DNA of 64,000 bases from Bradyrhizobium retamae (GCF_001440415.1 NZ_LLYA01000057.1:62001-126000), one strand, 5' to 3'; positions 50,446 through 59,994 are shown, counted from the first letter of the stretch. A program made the numbers and translations. Notes: generated from the letters alone by a model not told the origin.

Positions 50446-52038
50446 TCAGTCCTGGCAGTCCGAATTGATAGGAACTGTGAACTGAAACGCCGCACCTTTT
50501 GGTACGTTAGCGGTCGCCCACAATCGTCCTCCGTGATCCTCGACGATCGAACGGCAGATGGATAGTCCCATGCCCAGGCCGCTCGACTTCGTCGTATAAA
50601 ATGCCTCGAAGGCTCGCTCGATAGTGTCTTCTGATAAACCCGGGCCAGAGTCTCGCACCGCGACGAGAACGCGGTCAGCTTCAGCCTGGGTGCTGATTAG
50701 CAATTCCCGACGGTCGTCGCTCATTTGGCTCATCGCCTCGATTGCATTTACGATCAAGTTCAGCATCACCTGTTGAATCTGGACCCGGCTGCCTTGAATG
50801 GCAGGTAAACCCTCCGCCAGTTGAGTCCGCACTTGAACGTCGTTTTTCAAGGCTTCCCCGCGCGTGAGTATGATAACTCCCGAAATGGCTTCATTAATCT
50901 CCAAGCGGTCCTTTCGCACGGGCTCCTTCCTAACCAACGCGTGCGTCCGGTCGACAACTTCACTTATACGCATGCCGTTCAGCACAGCTCGGTCAATTGC
51001 CTTTTTCGCCCTCTCAACATCTGGCTGCTGCCGAGTGAGGAAGCGCTGAGCGGTTTGGGTATTCAGGAGCGCGGCCGTGATCGGTTGCTTGACCTCATGC
51101 GTAATAGACGCCGTAAGTTGGCCCAAGGTTGCCAGCCGATTAGCATGGGCCAATTCCATCTGCATGTTGCGGAATCGCCGTTCGCTCTCACGCGCTTCTG
51201 TTTCTGCCCGCTTACGCTCGGTTAGATCGAGCACAAACGCGATACCTTGGCCCTCTGTCCCTTCAAGGCTCGCGACGCCGAGCAACACTGGAATACGGCT
51301 GCCATCCTTCCGGATATACTCCTTTTCGAAGGGCTGCACGGCTTGCTTGTTCTGTAGCTTGGATACTGTCATCGCATTGCGATCGCGCCATTCAGGGGGC
51401 GTCATGTCCGCCCAGCTCACTCGGCCGGACTGGAGATCGTGCTGATCATATCCAACTATGCGGAGAAACTCGTTATTGGCATCAAGAATCTGACCCTCCA
51501 CGTTCCAGATGACGATGCCGATGATGTTGGCATCGACGAGGCGGCGAATTTTCGCCTCACGTTGTTCAATCTCTCGCTGCATGCTTGCAATGGACCTCAA
51601 GTCCGCCTGCAACACGTCACGCCACTGCAACATCAGTCGGAGATAGAGCTCGCTGTATTCGTTGCTTTTCTTGTCGAGAACACAAATCGTTCCAAATATC
51701 TCGCCATCGGGCCAACTGATCGGCACGCCGAGGTAAGAGATCATGCCCAGTTTGATGTCAGGGTTTGATTTCCACGCCTCATCTTGCAGAGCGTCCGGTA
51801 CAATCAACGGTCGGCGAGTGTTCATTACAGTCTCACAATAGAGTCCTGTATTGAGACACGCGACCTCGCCCGGTTCGTAAGGATTTCCTTTGGACTCGCT
51901 GGAAACGAAGACTTTGATATTTGGCGGCTCTACCCTCATGATCAAGGCTGAGGGAACATGTAGAATATCGGCCAGGAGATCTACGATCTCCTGCCATTTT
52001 CGCATGACTTCCGCGGGCACTTGCATACTGTTGAGCAT
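50446..52038 (-). CDS. Soluble GAF-PAS sensor histidine kinase
   Basis: 530 residues from ATG 52,038 (GAGGTGG 6 bases upstream); a GTG at 52,056 is also open. No membrane helices. GAF domain about 15-155 (LNTGLYCETVMNTRRPLIV, GVPISWPDGEIFGTICVLD), PAS about 162-280 ending with LDLTERKRAE, and a HisKA-like dimerisation domain with the phospho-His in TASITHEVKQPI (about 314). The HATPase domain has N-box LNLIVNAIEAM, G1 RDSGPGL and G2 GLGMGLSI. Likely senses a soluble or redox signal and phosphorylates the receiver proteins encoded just upstream. Confidence 0.9.
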   Translation of the reverse strand: MLNSMQVPAEVMRKWQEIVDLLADILHVPSALIMRVEPPNIKVFVSSESKGNPYEPGEVACLNTGLYCETVMNTRRPLIVPDALQDEAWKSNPDIKLGMISYLGVPISWPDGEIFGTICVLDKKSNEYSELYLRLMLQWRDVLQADLRSIASMQREIEQREAKIRRLVDANIIGIVIWNVEGQILDANNEFLRIVGYDQHDLQSGRVSWADMTPPEWRDRNAMTVSKLQNKQAVQPFEKEYIRKDGSRIPVLLGVASLEGTEGQGIAFVLDLTERKRAETEARESERRFRNMQMELAHANRLATLGQLTASITHEVKQPITAALLNTQTAQRFLTRQQPDVERAKKAIDRAVLNGMRISEVVDRTHALVRKEPVRKDRLEINEAISGVIILTRGEALKNDVQVRTQLAEGLPAIQGSRVQIQQVMLNLIVNAIEAMSQMSDDRRELLISTQAEADRVLVAVRDSGPGLSEDTIERAFEAFYTTKSSGLGMGLSICRSIVEDHGGRLWATANVPKGAAFQFTVPINSDCQD

Positions 52039-52191
52039 GTCAGTCCACCTCAACACTTATGTCCGTAGCGCACAAATCATCCGAACGTGATCCTACTGCT
52101 CCATTCCCGGCGGAGACGCGAACGGCGATTCGTCCGTCTGTTACCGCCTTGTGGACGGGACTGACCATCGGAAAGCCTCTCTCGCTCGGCG

Positions 52192-52575
52192 TCAGATGAA
52201 ACGTCCAGTCAGCCTCATGGCGGACTGTAGATGCCGAAGCAGCGCTTCAGTTTCTATCGGCTTGGTCAGATAGGCATAGGCGCCATATCGCATGGCGTGC
52301 GACGGGGTCGCCGGATTGGTGTCGGCCGTGATGACGATCACCGGGATCGCGGAACCAATGCTCCGCAGGTGCTGCAGCAGGTCGAGCCCGCTATGGCCCG
52401 GCATGCGCACATCGGTAATCAGGCAATCGAAACTGCCTGCAACGTACTCTGCCATGAAGACCTCCGCTCGATCGAAAGTGCGACACGATAGATCCAGCAC
52501 CAGAAGGAGTTCGGAAAGGGCCTCTCGCACAGCTTCGTCGTCATCTACGATCGCGACTATAGGCGCTTTAGACAA
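52192..52575 (-). CDS. Stand-alone response regulator receiver
   Basis: 127 residues from TTG 52,575 (LSKAPIVAIVDDDEAV), the only sensible start before the receiver core; earlier frame overlaps the fixJ-like gene. Acidic pocket DDD, phospho-acceptor Asp in CLITDVRMPGHSGLD, conserved Thr in IVITAD and Lys in YLTKPIE. No output domain, so it would act as a phosphate relay or sink, like CheY or DivK-type proteins. Lies between the kinase and the FixJ-like gene. Confidence 0.75.
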   Translation of the reverse strand: MSKAPIVAIVDDDEAVREALSELLLVLDLSCRTFDRAEVFMAEYVAGSFDCLITDVRMPGHSGLDLLQHLRSIGSAIPVIVITADTNPATPSHAMRYGAYAYLTKPIETEALLRHLQSAMRLTGRFI

Positions 52576-52657
52576 GCCGGTGACCTTCGCTAGCGTGGCC
52601 GGATGGCCACCCCCGCATCTGGCCCATTGCTGGCCCGGACTGTAACCATCCTTTGGT

Positions 52658-53353
52658 CTAGGGTGATCCTTCTCGAATTCCCGCAGGCAACAGTTCCCAG
52701 GTGCGAATGAGCTGACCAATCGTCGTGGCCTGCATCTTCCTGGTCACGTTGCCGCGGTGCAGCTTGACGGTGATCTCGCTGATGCCGAGATCGAACGCGA
52801 TCTGCTTGTTGAGGCGGCCCTTTGCCACTTCGCGCAGGACTTCGCGTTCGCGCGCCGTCAGTTTTGTGTAGCGGTCGACGTGTTGTTTGATGCGTCGGGC
52901 CGCAGTCCTTTGCGCAACATCCTTCTCGATCCCGGCCGCGACCGCGTCAAGGAGCGTCTGGTCCCTCACGGGCTTCGTCAGGAAGTCAACGGCGCCCGCC
53001 TTCATCGCCTGGACAGTCATTGCGATGTCGCCATGACCAGTGAGAAAAATGATCGGTCTCGTATTGCCAGTCGCGGCGAGGCGCTGCTGGAGATCCAGGC
53101 CGCTGGCTCCCGGCATGCGCACATCGAGAATCAGGCAACCCGGCCGCTCCGGAAGATCGGCACTCAGCAATTCTTGCGTCGATCCAAAGCAACAGGCGTC
53201 GATTCCGACAGACAGCAGAAGTTCGCGAAGCGCGAACCTGACTTCCTCGTCATCGTCCACGATCAAGACAAGCGGATCCGTATTGTCGGCAGCTATGCTC
53301 ATGGGAAAGCGAGGTAAAGCAAATGAGCCGGCGAGTGCAGTTGTACCAACCAT
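52658..53353 (-). CDS. FixJ-family response regulator (copy 1)
   Basis: 231 residues. ATG 53,353 has AAGGAGG 6 bases upstream, which supports the longer N terminus. Receiver about 25-140 (DDDEEVR, phospho-Asp in CLILDVRMPGASGLD, Lys in FLTKPVRDQ), then LuxR-type HTH about 165-225 (LTAREREVLREVAKGRLNK and ISEITVKLHRGNVTRKM). Starts 13 bases after the stop of the esterase gene, so both are cotranscribed. Very similar to the gene at 57,616-58,335. Confidence 0.92.
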   Translation of the reverse strand: MVGTTALAGSFALPRFPMSIAADNTDPLVLIVDDDEEVRFALRELLLSVGIDACCFGSTQELLSADLPERPGCLILDVRMPGASGLDLQQRLAATGNTRPIIFLTGHGDIAMTVQAMKAGAVDFLTKPVRDQTLLDAVAAGIEKDVAQRTAARRIKQHVDRYTKLTAREREVLREVAKGRLNKQIAFDLGISEITVKLHRGNVTRKMQATTIGQLIRTWELLPAGIREGSP

Positions 53354-53365
53354 TGCGTGCCTCCT

Positions 53366-54340
53366 TCATTCAAGAATGGACCGGAGAAGGGCGTTGGTCT
53401 GGGCAATAGCGCCTCGGGCGGCAGGAGTATCGGCCAACGCGTTGAGCATGACGAAATCATGGATGGTGCCGTTGTATCTCGTAGAGGTGACACGTACCCC
53501 CGCGCGAGCCAATTTGCGCGCATAGCACTCACCCTCATCACGGAGCATGTCGTTCTCGGCGACTATGATCAGCGCGTCCGGAAGGCCGGTCAGTTGATCA
53601 ATCGAGGCGTTGAGTGGTGCCGCGGTGATATGCTTGCGCATGGCGACGTCCGGAAGATAGGCGTTCCAGAACCCTTCCATCGCTTGCCTGGTCAACCACG
53701 GACCATTTGCGAACGAGGCGTAAGACCCGGTGTCGAACATTGAGCTGACGGCGGGATAGAACAGCACTTGCACGTCTATCTTGGGACCGCGCCGCTCCTT
53801 CGCCATCAGAGTGACCGCGGCGGCCATGTTGCCGCCGATGCCGTCGCCAACAATGGCCAGGCGCGTCGAATCAATTCCTAGATGCCCAGCGTGTTCTACC
53901 AGGTACCTGGTGGCGGCATAGACTTGTTCGATTGCTACGGGATATCTGGCCTCCGGCGAGCGATCGTAATCCACGAAAAACAACGCAACGTGTGCGCCGA
54001 CCGCGATTTCGCGGATCAAGCGGTCGTGTGTCTCCTTGCTGCCGAAGGTCCAGCCGCCATGGACATATACCAATGCAGGCAGCGTTTCACTTGCTCTCTC
54101 CGGTCGAACGATGCGAATCGGCACCGCTCCGGTGGAGCCGGTAGGGATTATCATATCCTCAAGACGCACGGCTGGCTTGCCGATGACGCCTGATTGGATC
54201 TCCGCCAGAAATCTTCTTGCGTCTTCGGAAGACAGGTCGCGCATCACCGGGCCGTCAGCGATCGAATCGACAAACTGCTGCGTCAGGGGCTCAAGCAACG
54301 CTGCGTCGGGGATATCTGCTGGTGCGGGTTTCTCAAGCAT
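53366..54340 (-). CDS. HSL-family alpha/beta hydrolase lacking the nucleophilic serine
   Basis: 324 residues, alpha/beta hydrolase fold of the hormone-sensitive lipase group: oxyanion HGGW (94-97; usually HGGG), acid residue in AENDMLRDEGE and histidine in GTIHDFVML. The nucleophile elbow should read GDSxGG but is GDGIGG, with Gly167 (codon GGC, 53,840-53,842) where Ser belongs. Either the enzyme is inactive or it binds ligand without hydrolysis. It is followed without gap by the FixJ-like regulator, so a sensor or partner role is conceivable. Length and fold are otherwise complete. Confidence 0.85.
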   Translation of the reverse strand: MLEKPAPADIPDAALLEPLTQQFVDSIADGPVMRDLSSEDARRFLAEIQSGVIGKPAVRLEDMIIPTGSTGAVPIRIVRPERASETLPALVYVHGGWTFGSKETHDRLIREIAVGAHVALFFVDYDRSPEARYPVAIEQVYAATRYLVEHAGHLGIDSTRLAIVGDGIGGNMAAAVTLMAKERRGPKIDVQVLFYPAVSSMFDTGSYASFANGPWLTRQAMEGFWNAYLPDVAMRKHITAAPLNASIDQLTGLPDALIIVAENDMLRDEGECYARKLARAGVRVTSTRYNGTIHDFVMLNALADTPAARGAIAQTNALLRSILE

Positions 54341-54528
54341 CGATATCCATCCGAAAGGGAGCGCTCGACATTCATCATGCGCGCTCCCGCGATAGAAACC
54401 CTAACCAAAACTTGTGAATTCGCGCAAAAAACCGGAAGGAGGTGCGAAACCTCACCATGAATCGTTGTGAATTTTCGTGAAATCTCAGCCCGTGGGATGT
54501 GAAACGGCCTGCTTTGGACACGTCTGCG

Positions 54529-57465
54529 CTAGGGATGCCCCGAGAGTTCATCCAACAAACTCTTCGCGGCCTTAAGATCGTTGGTTTCGTAGCCCTCGTT
54601 GAAGCGGCTATAGAGCGGCGAGAGCAGCTCGTATGCGTCTCCTGCCCGCCCCTGATCTCGCCGCAGTCGCGCCAGGCAAGTTGTGGTGCGCAGCTCCCAC
54701 GCGAGAGCCTCCTGCGTTCGGGCCAACTCTATCGATTCCTGAAAATCTTCCTCGGCCTTGCCCGCGGCGTAAATAGCATCCTGCTGCAAACCGACCACGC
54801 CCTTGATCCGCAACAGCTCCGGACTAAACCAGCGCTCTTCGCTCTGCTCGCTTCGTCCGATCGCTTCGTCGATCGTGGCCTCTGCCAATATGGCGTCTCC
54901 GGCGACCGCCAGCCCCTCGGCCAGCGCACCCAGGAAGGTCGTGAGATACTGGACGAATCTGGCTCGGCGGAGCTCGTCGATACCAGCTTTGAGCTGCTGC
55001 AATCCGGCAGCGAGATCGCCGCGCTTGACGTTCAGTTCTCCTTCGAAGCAGCGCCCGTAAGCGCGCCAGATATCAAGCTCATCGCTGGCAGTCTGATCGA
55101 GCAGCATCTTTGTGTAGCGCTCCGCAGCCAACAGATCGCCAGCCATTAGCGCAACCGGACACGCCGCTTGAGCAAGCGCGTTGCAGAGCGAAAGCCTGTG
55201 ATTGATCGAAAGAGCCTCGCTGACATTAATTTCGATACAGCGTAACGCCTGATCCGCAAACCCTTGCAGCCATAGCACGCGCGCGAGCGTGATGCGTGCT
55301 GTCACCCGTTGATCGAATTGGAAGCGCACCGCATGTGATCGACGGACTGGAGTTACGTAGCGCGCCAGCATTCGCTCAATGTGCTGTCTCGCACTCGATT
55401 GTCTGCCCAGGAAATGCAGCGTCGCACCTGTCAATCGGTCGCCGAGCAGTCGATCATTGATATCCGCCGTGTTCTGGGCAACGGAAGAAAAACGCTTTGC
55501 GAGGACCAGAGCTTCGCCGAACTTTCCCCGATTAACTCGCGAAGCCCACATTCCCCAGAGCGCCCTTAAACGGTAATCAGTATCGTCCAACCCTTCCGCG
55601 ATTTCGAACGCAGTCGTCCATGCCACACCGGTGTCGCGGGCCGATGCCGTTGTGTACATCTGCGACCAGGCCACCGCGGCATAGAGATGCATCCGGCGGC
55701 GGTCATCCTTCGTTGTGCTTTCCTCAAGCGTCGTCAGCGCACGCTCGGCCCGCGTGCGACATTCCTCCATCAGCGACATCTCGAACCAAAGGGGCCCCGC
55801 CGCGACTGTCAGCTCTACACCGAGGCCAACATCGCCGCTCGGCGAGAAGGCCCAATCAAGCGCGCTGCGTATATCGTCGATTTGGGCGGCGTGAGCGGAC
55901 AACCATTCGGTCGTGGGCCGCGTCTCCCACTCGGCATGGGCCCGCTCGAACCGATCGAGTTGGTAAAGCGCGTGTCGTCTCCTCACAGCCTGCGCTTCAT
56001 CATCCTCGGTCAGCCTTTTCAAGGCGTAGGCTCGCGCTGTATCGGTTAGGCGATAATATACGGTCGTGCCTCCCACATCCGCCACGACGAGCGACTTCTC
56101 GACAAGGTCGGCAACGAGCCCGTCTACCTCGGACGGGATAATCCTGGCGTCTCCGGCGACGGCGGCTGCCGCCTCCATCGTAAAGCGCCCGACAAAAATG
56201 CCCAGGCGGCGCATGACGACGCGTTCGATCTCGGAGAGTAATTCGTAGCTCCAATCGAACGCCGCACGAAGCGTCTGATGCCGTGGCAGAGCGGTGCGCC
56301 GACCGCGTGTCAACAAATGAAATCGATCGTCCAGGCGACTGGCCACTCCGCGAACCCCAAAGGCGTCAACGCGACATGCAGCAAGCTCGATTGCCAGCGC
56401 GATTCCGTCGAGTCGACGGCAGATTTGCGTGACAGTTGGGACATCTTCATCTTTGAGCTCGTATCCACCAGCGCTCGCTGCCGCACGCTCGACAAAGAGT
56501 TGTACCGCCGGGTAGCTAAGCGCTTCCATAACTGTAAGTCCTGCCTCGGCAGGAGCGGTTTCCAGTGGCGGGAGACGCTGCACGCGCTCATCTTCGGCGC
56601 GTAAAGGTTCTCGACTGGTGGCAAGGATGTGAACACCCGGTGCTCGCTTCAATAGTTCTTCAGCCAGCGCTGCGGCTGCCAGCAAGACATGCTCGCAGTT
56701 ATCGAACAGCAGCAGCATCTGCTTGTCCCTCAGAAAGGAAGCTAGTGCGGGATATGGATTCTCCGAGCGTATGGCAACGCCAAGCACAGAAGCGAGCGCG
56801 CTTGGCACAAGCTGAGGGTCGTTGAGTGGGGCAAGGTCGACAAACCGTCCGCCATCTCTGTAAGAGGCAATGAGCTGGTCGGCGACCGCCAGCGCAACCG
56901 TTGTCTTTCCGATTCCGCCCGGTCCGACAATCGTGACGAAGCGGCCTCGCTGCAATCGACTGCACACCATGGCAACGATATCAGCGCGGCCGATCGGTCG
57001 GCTGAGGCGGTCGGGAAAGTTGTGCCCTTTGTGAGGGACGGCGGGGAAGGCTTGGGCTGCATCGCCCGTGAACCGTACAACCGTCGCAACGAAGCGATAC
57101 CCTCGACCAGGCACCGTGACGATGTAATTCTCGCCGGTCCCGCCTTCCGCGAGTGCGCGCCGCACGGCATTGATTTGGGCCCGGAGATTCGAGTCTTCGA
57201 CGGTGAGGCCAGGCCACACGCGGGCAATGAGTTCATCCTTGTCGGCGACCTCGCCGGCGTGCTCAACCAAGGCTACGAGAATTTCAAACGCTCGACTTCC
57301 GAGCGAAACCGGATTTTCGCCTTGAAGGAGTAGTTGCTGTCGCGGGAAAAGGCGAAATGGGCCAAAGGTGAAGGTGAGCTCGACCGATGCGCTCACGCCA
57401 CTACGTGCGTCAGCTGCCGTCACGGGCGAAGGATGATCACGGTCACCTCTGATAGCGGGTGCCAT
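54529..57465 (-). CDS. Winged-helix regulator with ATPase and TPR-like domains
   Basis: 978 residues. N-terminal OmpR-type winged helix (about 30-130; LGSRAFEILVALVEHAGEV, VWPGLTVEDSNLRAQINAVR, VPGRGYRFVA). Next is a NB-ARC/STAND-type ATPase (about 155-450) with P-loop VGPGGIGKTT (180-189), LLLFDNCEHVL and LATSREPLRAEDERV. A long helical repeat region (about 480-978) of TPR type follows. Such one-component activators bind a signal or partner through the repeats and switch DNA binding through the ATPase. No receiver or membrane helix. Regulated genes unknown; the esterase-fixJ-kinase run directly downstream is a candidate. Confidence 0.85.
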   Translation of the reverse strand: MAPAIRGDRDHPSPVTAADARSGVSASVELTFTFGPFRLFPRQQLLLQGENPVSLGSRAFEILVALVEHAGEVADKDELIARVWPGLTVEDSNLRAQINAVRRALAEGGTGENYIVTVPGRGYRFVATVVRFTGDAAQAFPAVPHKGHNFPDRLSRPIGRADIVAMVCSRLQRGRFVTIVGPGGIGKTTVALAVADQLIASYRDGGRFVDLAPLNDPQLVPSALASVLGVAIRSENPYPALASFLRDKQMLLLFDNCEHVLLAAAALAEELLKRAPGVHILATSREPLRAEDERVQRLPPLETAPAEAGLTVMEALSYPAVQLFVERAAASAGGYELKDEDVPTVTQICRRLDGIALAIELAACRVDAFGVRGVASRLDDRFHLLTRGRRTALPRHQTLRAAFDWSYELLSEIERVVMRRLGIFVGRFTMEAAAAVAGDARIIPSEVDGLVADLVEKSLVVADVGGTTVYYRLTDTARAYALKRLTEDDEAQAVRRRHALYQLDRFERAHAEWETRPTTEWLSAHAAQIDDIRSALDWAFSPSGDVGLGVELTVAAGPLWFEMSLMEECRTRAERALTTLEESTTKDDRRRMHLYAAVAWSQMYTTASARDTGVAWTTAFEIAEGLDDTDYRLRALWGMWASRVNRGKFGEALVLAKRFSSVAQNTADINDRLLGDRLTGATLHFLGRQSSARQHIERMLARYVTPVRRSHAVRFQFDQRVTARITLARVLWLQGFADQALRCIEINVSEALSINHRLSLCNALAQAACPVALMAGDLLAAERYTKMLLDQTASDELDIWRAYGRCFEGELNVKRGDLAAGLQQLKAGIDELRRARFVQYLTTFLGALAEGLAVAGDAILAEATIDEAIGRSEQSEERWFSPELLRIKGVVGLQQDAIYAAGKAEEDFQESIELARTQEALAWELRTTTCLARLRRDQGRAGDAYELLSPLYSRFNEGYETNDLKAAKSLLDELSGHP

Positions 57466-57615
57466 TTTCGGCTCGCCTCGTTGAGACCGAAGGAGGGGAA
57501 ACTAAGCACGCACGATGGAACCGGTCAATGCCCGGTCCATGTTAAGCTGGACTCGTGCGAAATTTCGACAGATTCTCAGATCATTGCGCCGCGTCGGATT
57601 GTTTCCATCCTGGGT

Positions 57616-58335
57616 CTAGGGTGATTTTTCCGGTCGGATCTCCGCAGGCAACAGTTCCCAGATGCGAATGAGTTGCCCGACGGTCGTTGCCTGCATTTTT
57701 CTCGTCACGTTGCCGCGGTGCAGTTTGACGGTGATTTCGCTGATACCGAGATCGAATGCGATCTGCTTGTTGAGGCGGCCCTTGGCCACTTCGCGCAGGA
57801 CTTCGCGTTCGCGCGGAGTCAGCGTCGCGTAGCGGTCGACATGTTGCTTGATCTGCCGGGCCGCGGTTCGTTGCGAGATGTCTTTCTCGATCCCCGCTGC
57901 GACGGCATCGAGGAGCGTCTGGTCTCGTACCGGCTTGGTAAGGAAGTCAAAGGCTCCCGCCTTCATCGCCTGGACGGTCATGGCGATATCGCCATGACCG
58001 GTGAGGAAAATGATCGGTCTCATATTGCCAGTCGCGGCGAGGCGCTGCTGGAGATCCAGGCCGCTTGCTCCCGGCATGCGCACATCGAGGATCAGGCAAC
58101 CTGGCCGCTCCGGAAGATCGGCACTCAGTAAGTCTTGCGTCGATCCAAAGCAACAGGCGTCGATTCCAACCGACAGCAGAAGTTCGCAAAGCGCAGACCG
58201 GACGTCCTCGTCGTCGTCCACGATCAAGACGAGTGGGCGATCCGTTTCGAGGTCGGCCTTTGCTGGACGAGGGGCCGCCGCGGTCGACCACGCGGACGAA
58301 GCGGAGAGTGCATGTGTCTGCATCGGCATAGGCAT
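57616..58335 (-). CDS. FixJ-family response regulator (copy 2)
   Basis: 239 residues; receiver with the same DDD pocket, LILDVRMPGASGLD and TKPVRDQ, and LuxR HTH LTPREREVLREVAKGRLNK. Over about 205 shared residues I count around 16 differences from copy 1, the DNA is also very similar, and the identity stops near the N terminus and after the stop codon. No kinase gene is adjacent, so it may be driven by the kinase at 50,446-52,038 or by another. The start is ATG 58,335 with AAGGA close by. Confidence 0.9.
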   Translation of the reverse strand: MPMPMQTHALSASSAWSTAAAPRPAKADLETDRPLVLIVDDDEDVRSALCELLLSVGIDACCFGSTQDLLSADLPERPGCLILDVRMPGASGLDLQQRLAATGNMRPIIFLTGHGDIAMTVQAMKAGAFDFLTKPVRDQTLLDAVAAGIEKDISQRTAARQIKQHVDRYATLTPREREVLREVAKGRLNKQIAFDLGISEITVKLHRGNVTRKMQATTVGQLIRIWELLPAEIRPEKSP

Positions 58336-58437
58336 TGATCCTTGGCGCTGGACGTGCCCGACGTTCTACCGGGGACTCCCGCCAAGGTCGTTGGCGGGCT
58401 TCCTAAATCTCGCTAATCGCCCGACCTGCCTGTCGCA

Positions 58438-59994
58438 TCAGCGCTCCGCGACCCCGATTAGACGCAGGCCGCGGTAGTGGCGCTCATGCCCGGCGAGGTA
58501 GGTGGGATCGTCGGAGAAAACCCGCGCGCGCAGACTATCGATCGTGAGGCGATAGCCCCCCATCGCCTCGCACCATGAGTCGAGCGACCTTCGTCCCTCC
58601 TCGATCCGGCCCGCAAGGGCAAGCGAGGCAGCGAGAAAAGTCGCACAATAGACCAAGCTGGGAGCAAGGTCGGTGGCTCGCACGAAATGCGGAATTGCGA
58701 GCTCGTCGCGCCCATGCCAGAAGTCGTATTGGCCTAAGAAATGATGCCACAGGCCCACGCCGCGGTCGCGCGGACTAAGCGCAAGCGCATGCTGGATTGG
58801 TGCCCGCATTTCCTCAAGACGGCCCATCAGGAAATGGACATGGCCTGTATAGGCAAGGGCCTCGGCGTCACATGGATCGAGCGACAAGGCCCGACCGAAA
58901 GCGATCAGCGCCGCGTCGAAGCGGCGCTGACACTCCCGCACGTAGCCACGGCAAAACCAGGCTCGAGGCCAGTCCGGCGCTCGCGCGACCGCCCGCGTCG
59001 CCAGTTCGTCGGCCTGCCGCAGCTCGTCACGATCCGCAAGATCACGACTTTGCGCAGTGGCCCTTATGTTCTCTGCGACAATCGTGTAGGCCGACCCCGC
59101 CAGAGCCGACGCGTTCGATGGATCGGCGAGGAGCGCGCGGTCGAACCATCGCCTTGCCTCGGCGAGATCCTGGGGGACCCACAGCTCGCGATTCAGGGCG
59201 CTCCAACCGCGCAAGGCGCTGTGCTGCGCGCCAGCGGTGTGCGACGCCTCTTCGGATGGGCCCTGGGCGGCTTCCCGATCCACTAGCTCCATGATCACCG
59301 CGCGTGCCAGCCGGCCTGAGATCTCTCCCTCCATCGGGCTGAGGCCGATGTGCCGGTGCTGGAACCGATCCGCCCAGATGGTCGCTCCGGTGGCGGCATC
59401 ATCGATCATGGCAATGACCTGGACCCCGCCCTCCACTGGCCGGATCGACGTGCGCAGGACATAGCGGGCGTCGCCCCCGCCGATGACCACCGCATCGGGC
59501 ACGCGCGAGAGCTGCACCGTGAGATGCCGCCTGACCTCGACTCCAAGCGATTGAGACTGCTCGTCGTCGAGCAGGCTTTGGACGGGTGGTATCAGAATGG
59601 AAATGCCTCGGGCCTCTAGCTGCCTGCCGACGTGAACCGTCGATCCGCCGGGCACACTACTCCCCTCGGCCTGCGCGACCGCGACGGGCATGACGAAGCG
59701 ATAACCGCGACCATGCTCGGTTCGAATGTAGTTGTCGGCCTCCCCCCCGTCGCGGAGCGCGCGGCGAAGGGCCGCCATGTGTACGGTGAGGTTATTCTCC
59801 GCGACGACCCGGTCACCCCAGACTGCATGCAGCAGATCGTCCTTGGTGACGAGTTCGCCCGCTCGCCTCAGCATGAGCAACAGCAGTTCCGTTGCCCGGG
59901 AGTTGAGCAGCACCAATTCGCCTTGCTTTTCCAGGCGGCGGCTTAGAGCGTGAAACGCGAAAGGCCCAAAGGCGAAACTGGAGGGTGCCTCCAT
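58438..59994 (-). CDS. CadC-like winged-helix regulator with TPR repeats
   Basis: 518 residues: OmpR-type winged helix (about 5-105; NSRATELLLLMLRRAGELV, VWGDRVVAENNLTVHMAALR, HGRGYRFVMPV). A middle domain with ISILIPPVQSL and VQVIAMIDDAATGATIWADRF resembles the FlgO-like/adenylate-cyclase-associated TolB-N module found in this family. C-terminal TPRs run about 270-500 (ARRWFDRALLADPSNASAL, ALIAFGRALSLDPCDAEALA). No transmembrane helix is obvious, so it may act in the cytosol. It belongs to a different subfamily from the 978-residue regulator. Neighbours give no clear target. Confidence 0.83.
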   Translation of the reverse strand: MEAPSSFAFGPFAFHALSRRLEKQGELVLLNSRATELLLLMLRRAGELVTKDDLLHAVWGDRVVAENNLTVHMAALRRALRDGGEADNYIRTEHGRGYRFVMPVAVAQAEGSSVPGGSTVHVGRQLEARGISILIPPVQSLLDDEQSQSLGVEVRRHLTVQLSRVPDAVVIGGGDARYVLRTSIRPVEGGVQVIAMIDDAATGATIWADRFQHRHIGLSPMEGEISGRLARAVIMELVDREAAQGPSEEASHTAGAQHSALRGWSALNRELWVPQDLAEARRWFDRALLADPSNASALAGSAYTIVAENIRATAQSRDLADRDELRQADELATRAVARAPDWPRAWFCRGYVRECQRRFDAALIAFGRALSLDPCDAEALAYTGHVHFLMGRLEEMRAPIQHALALSPRDRGVGLWHHFLGQYDFWHGRDELAIPHFVRATDLAPSLVYCATFLAASLALAGRIEEGRRSLDSWCEAMGGYRLTIDSLRARVFSDDPTYLAGHERHYRGLRLIGVAER

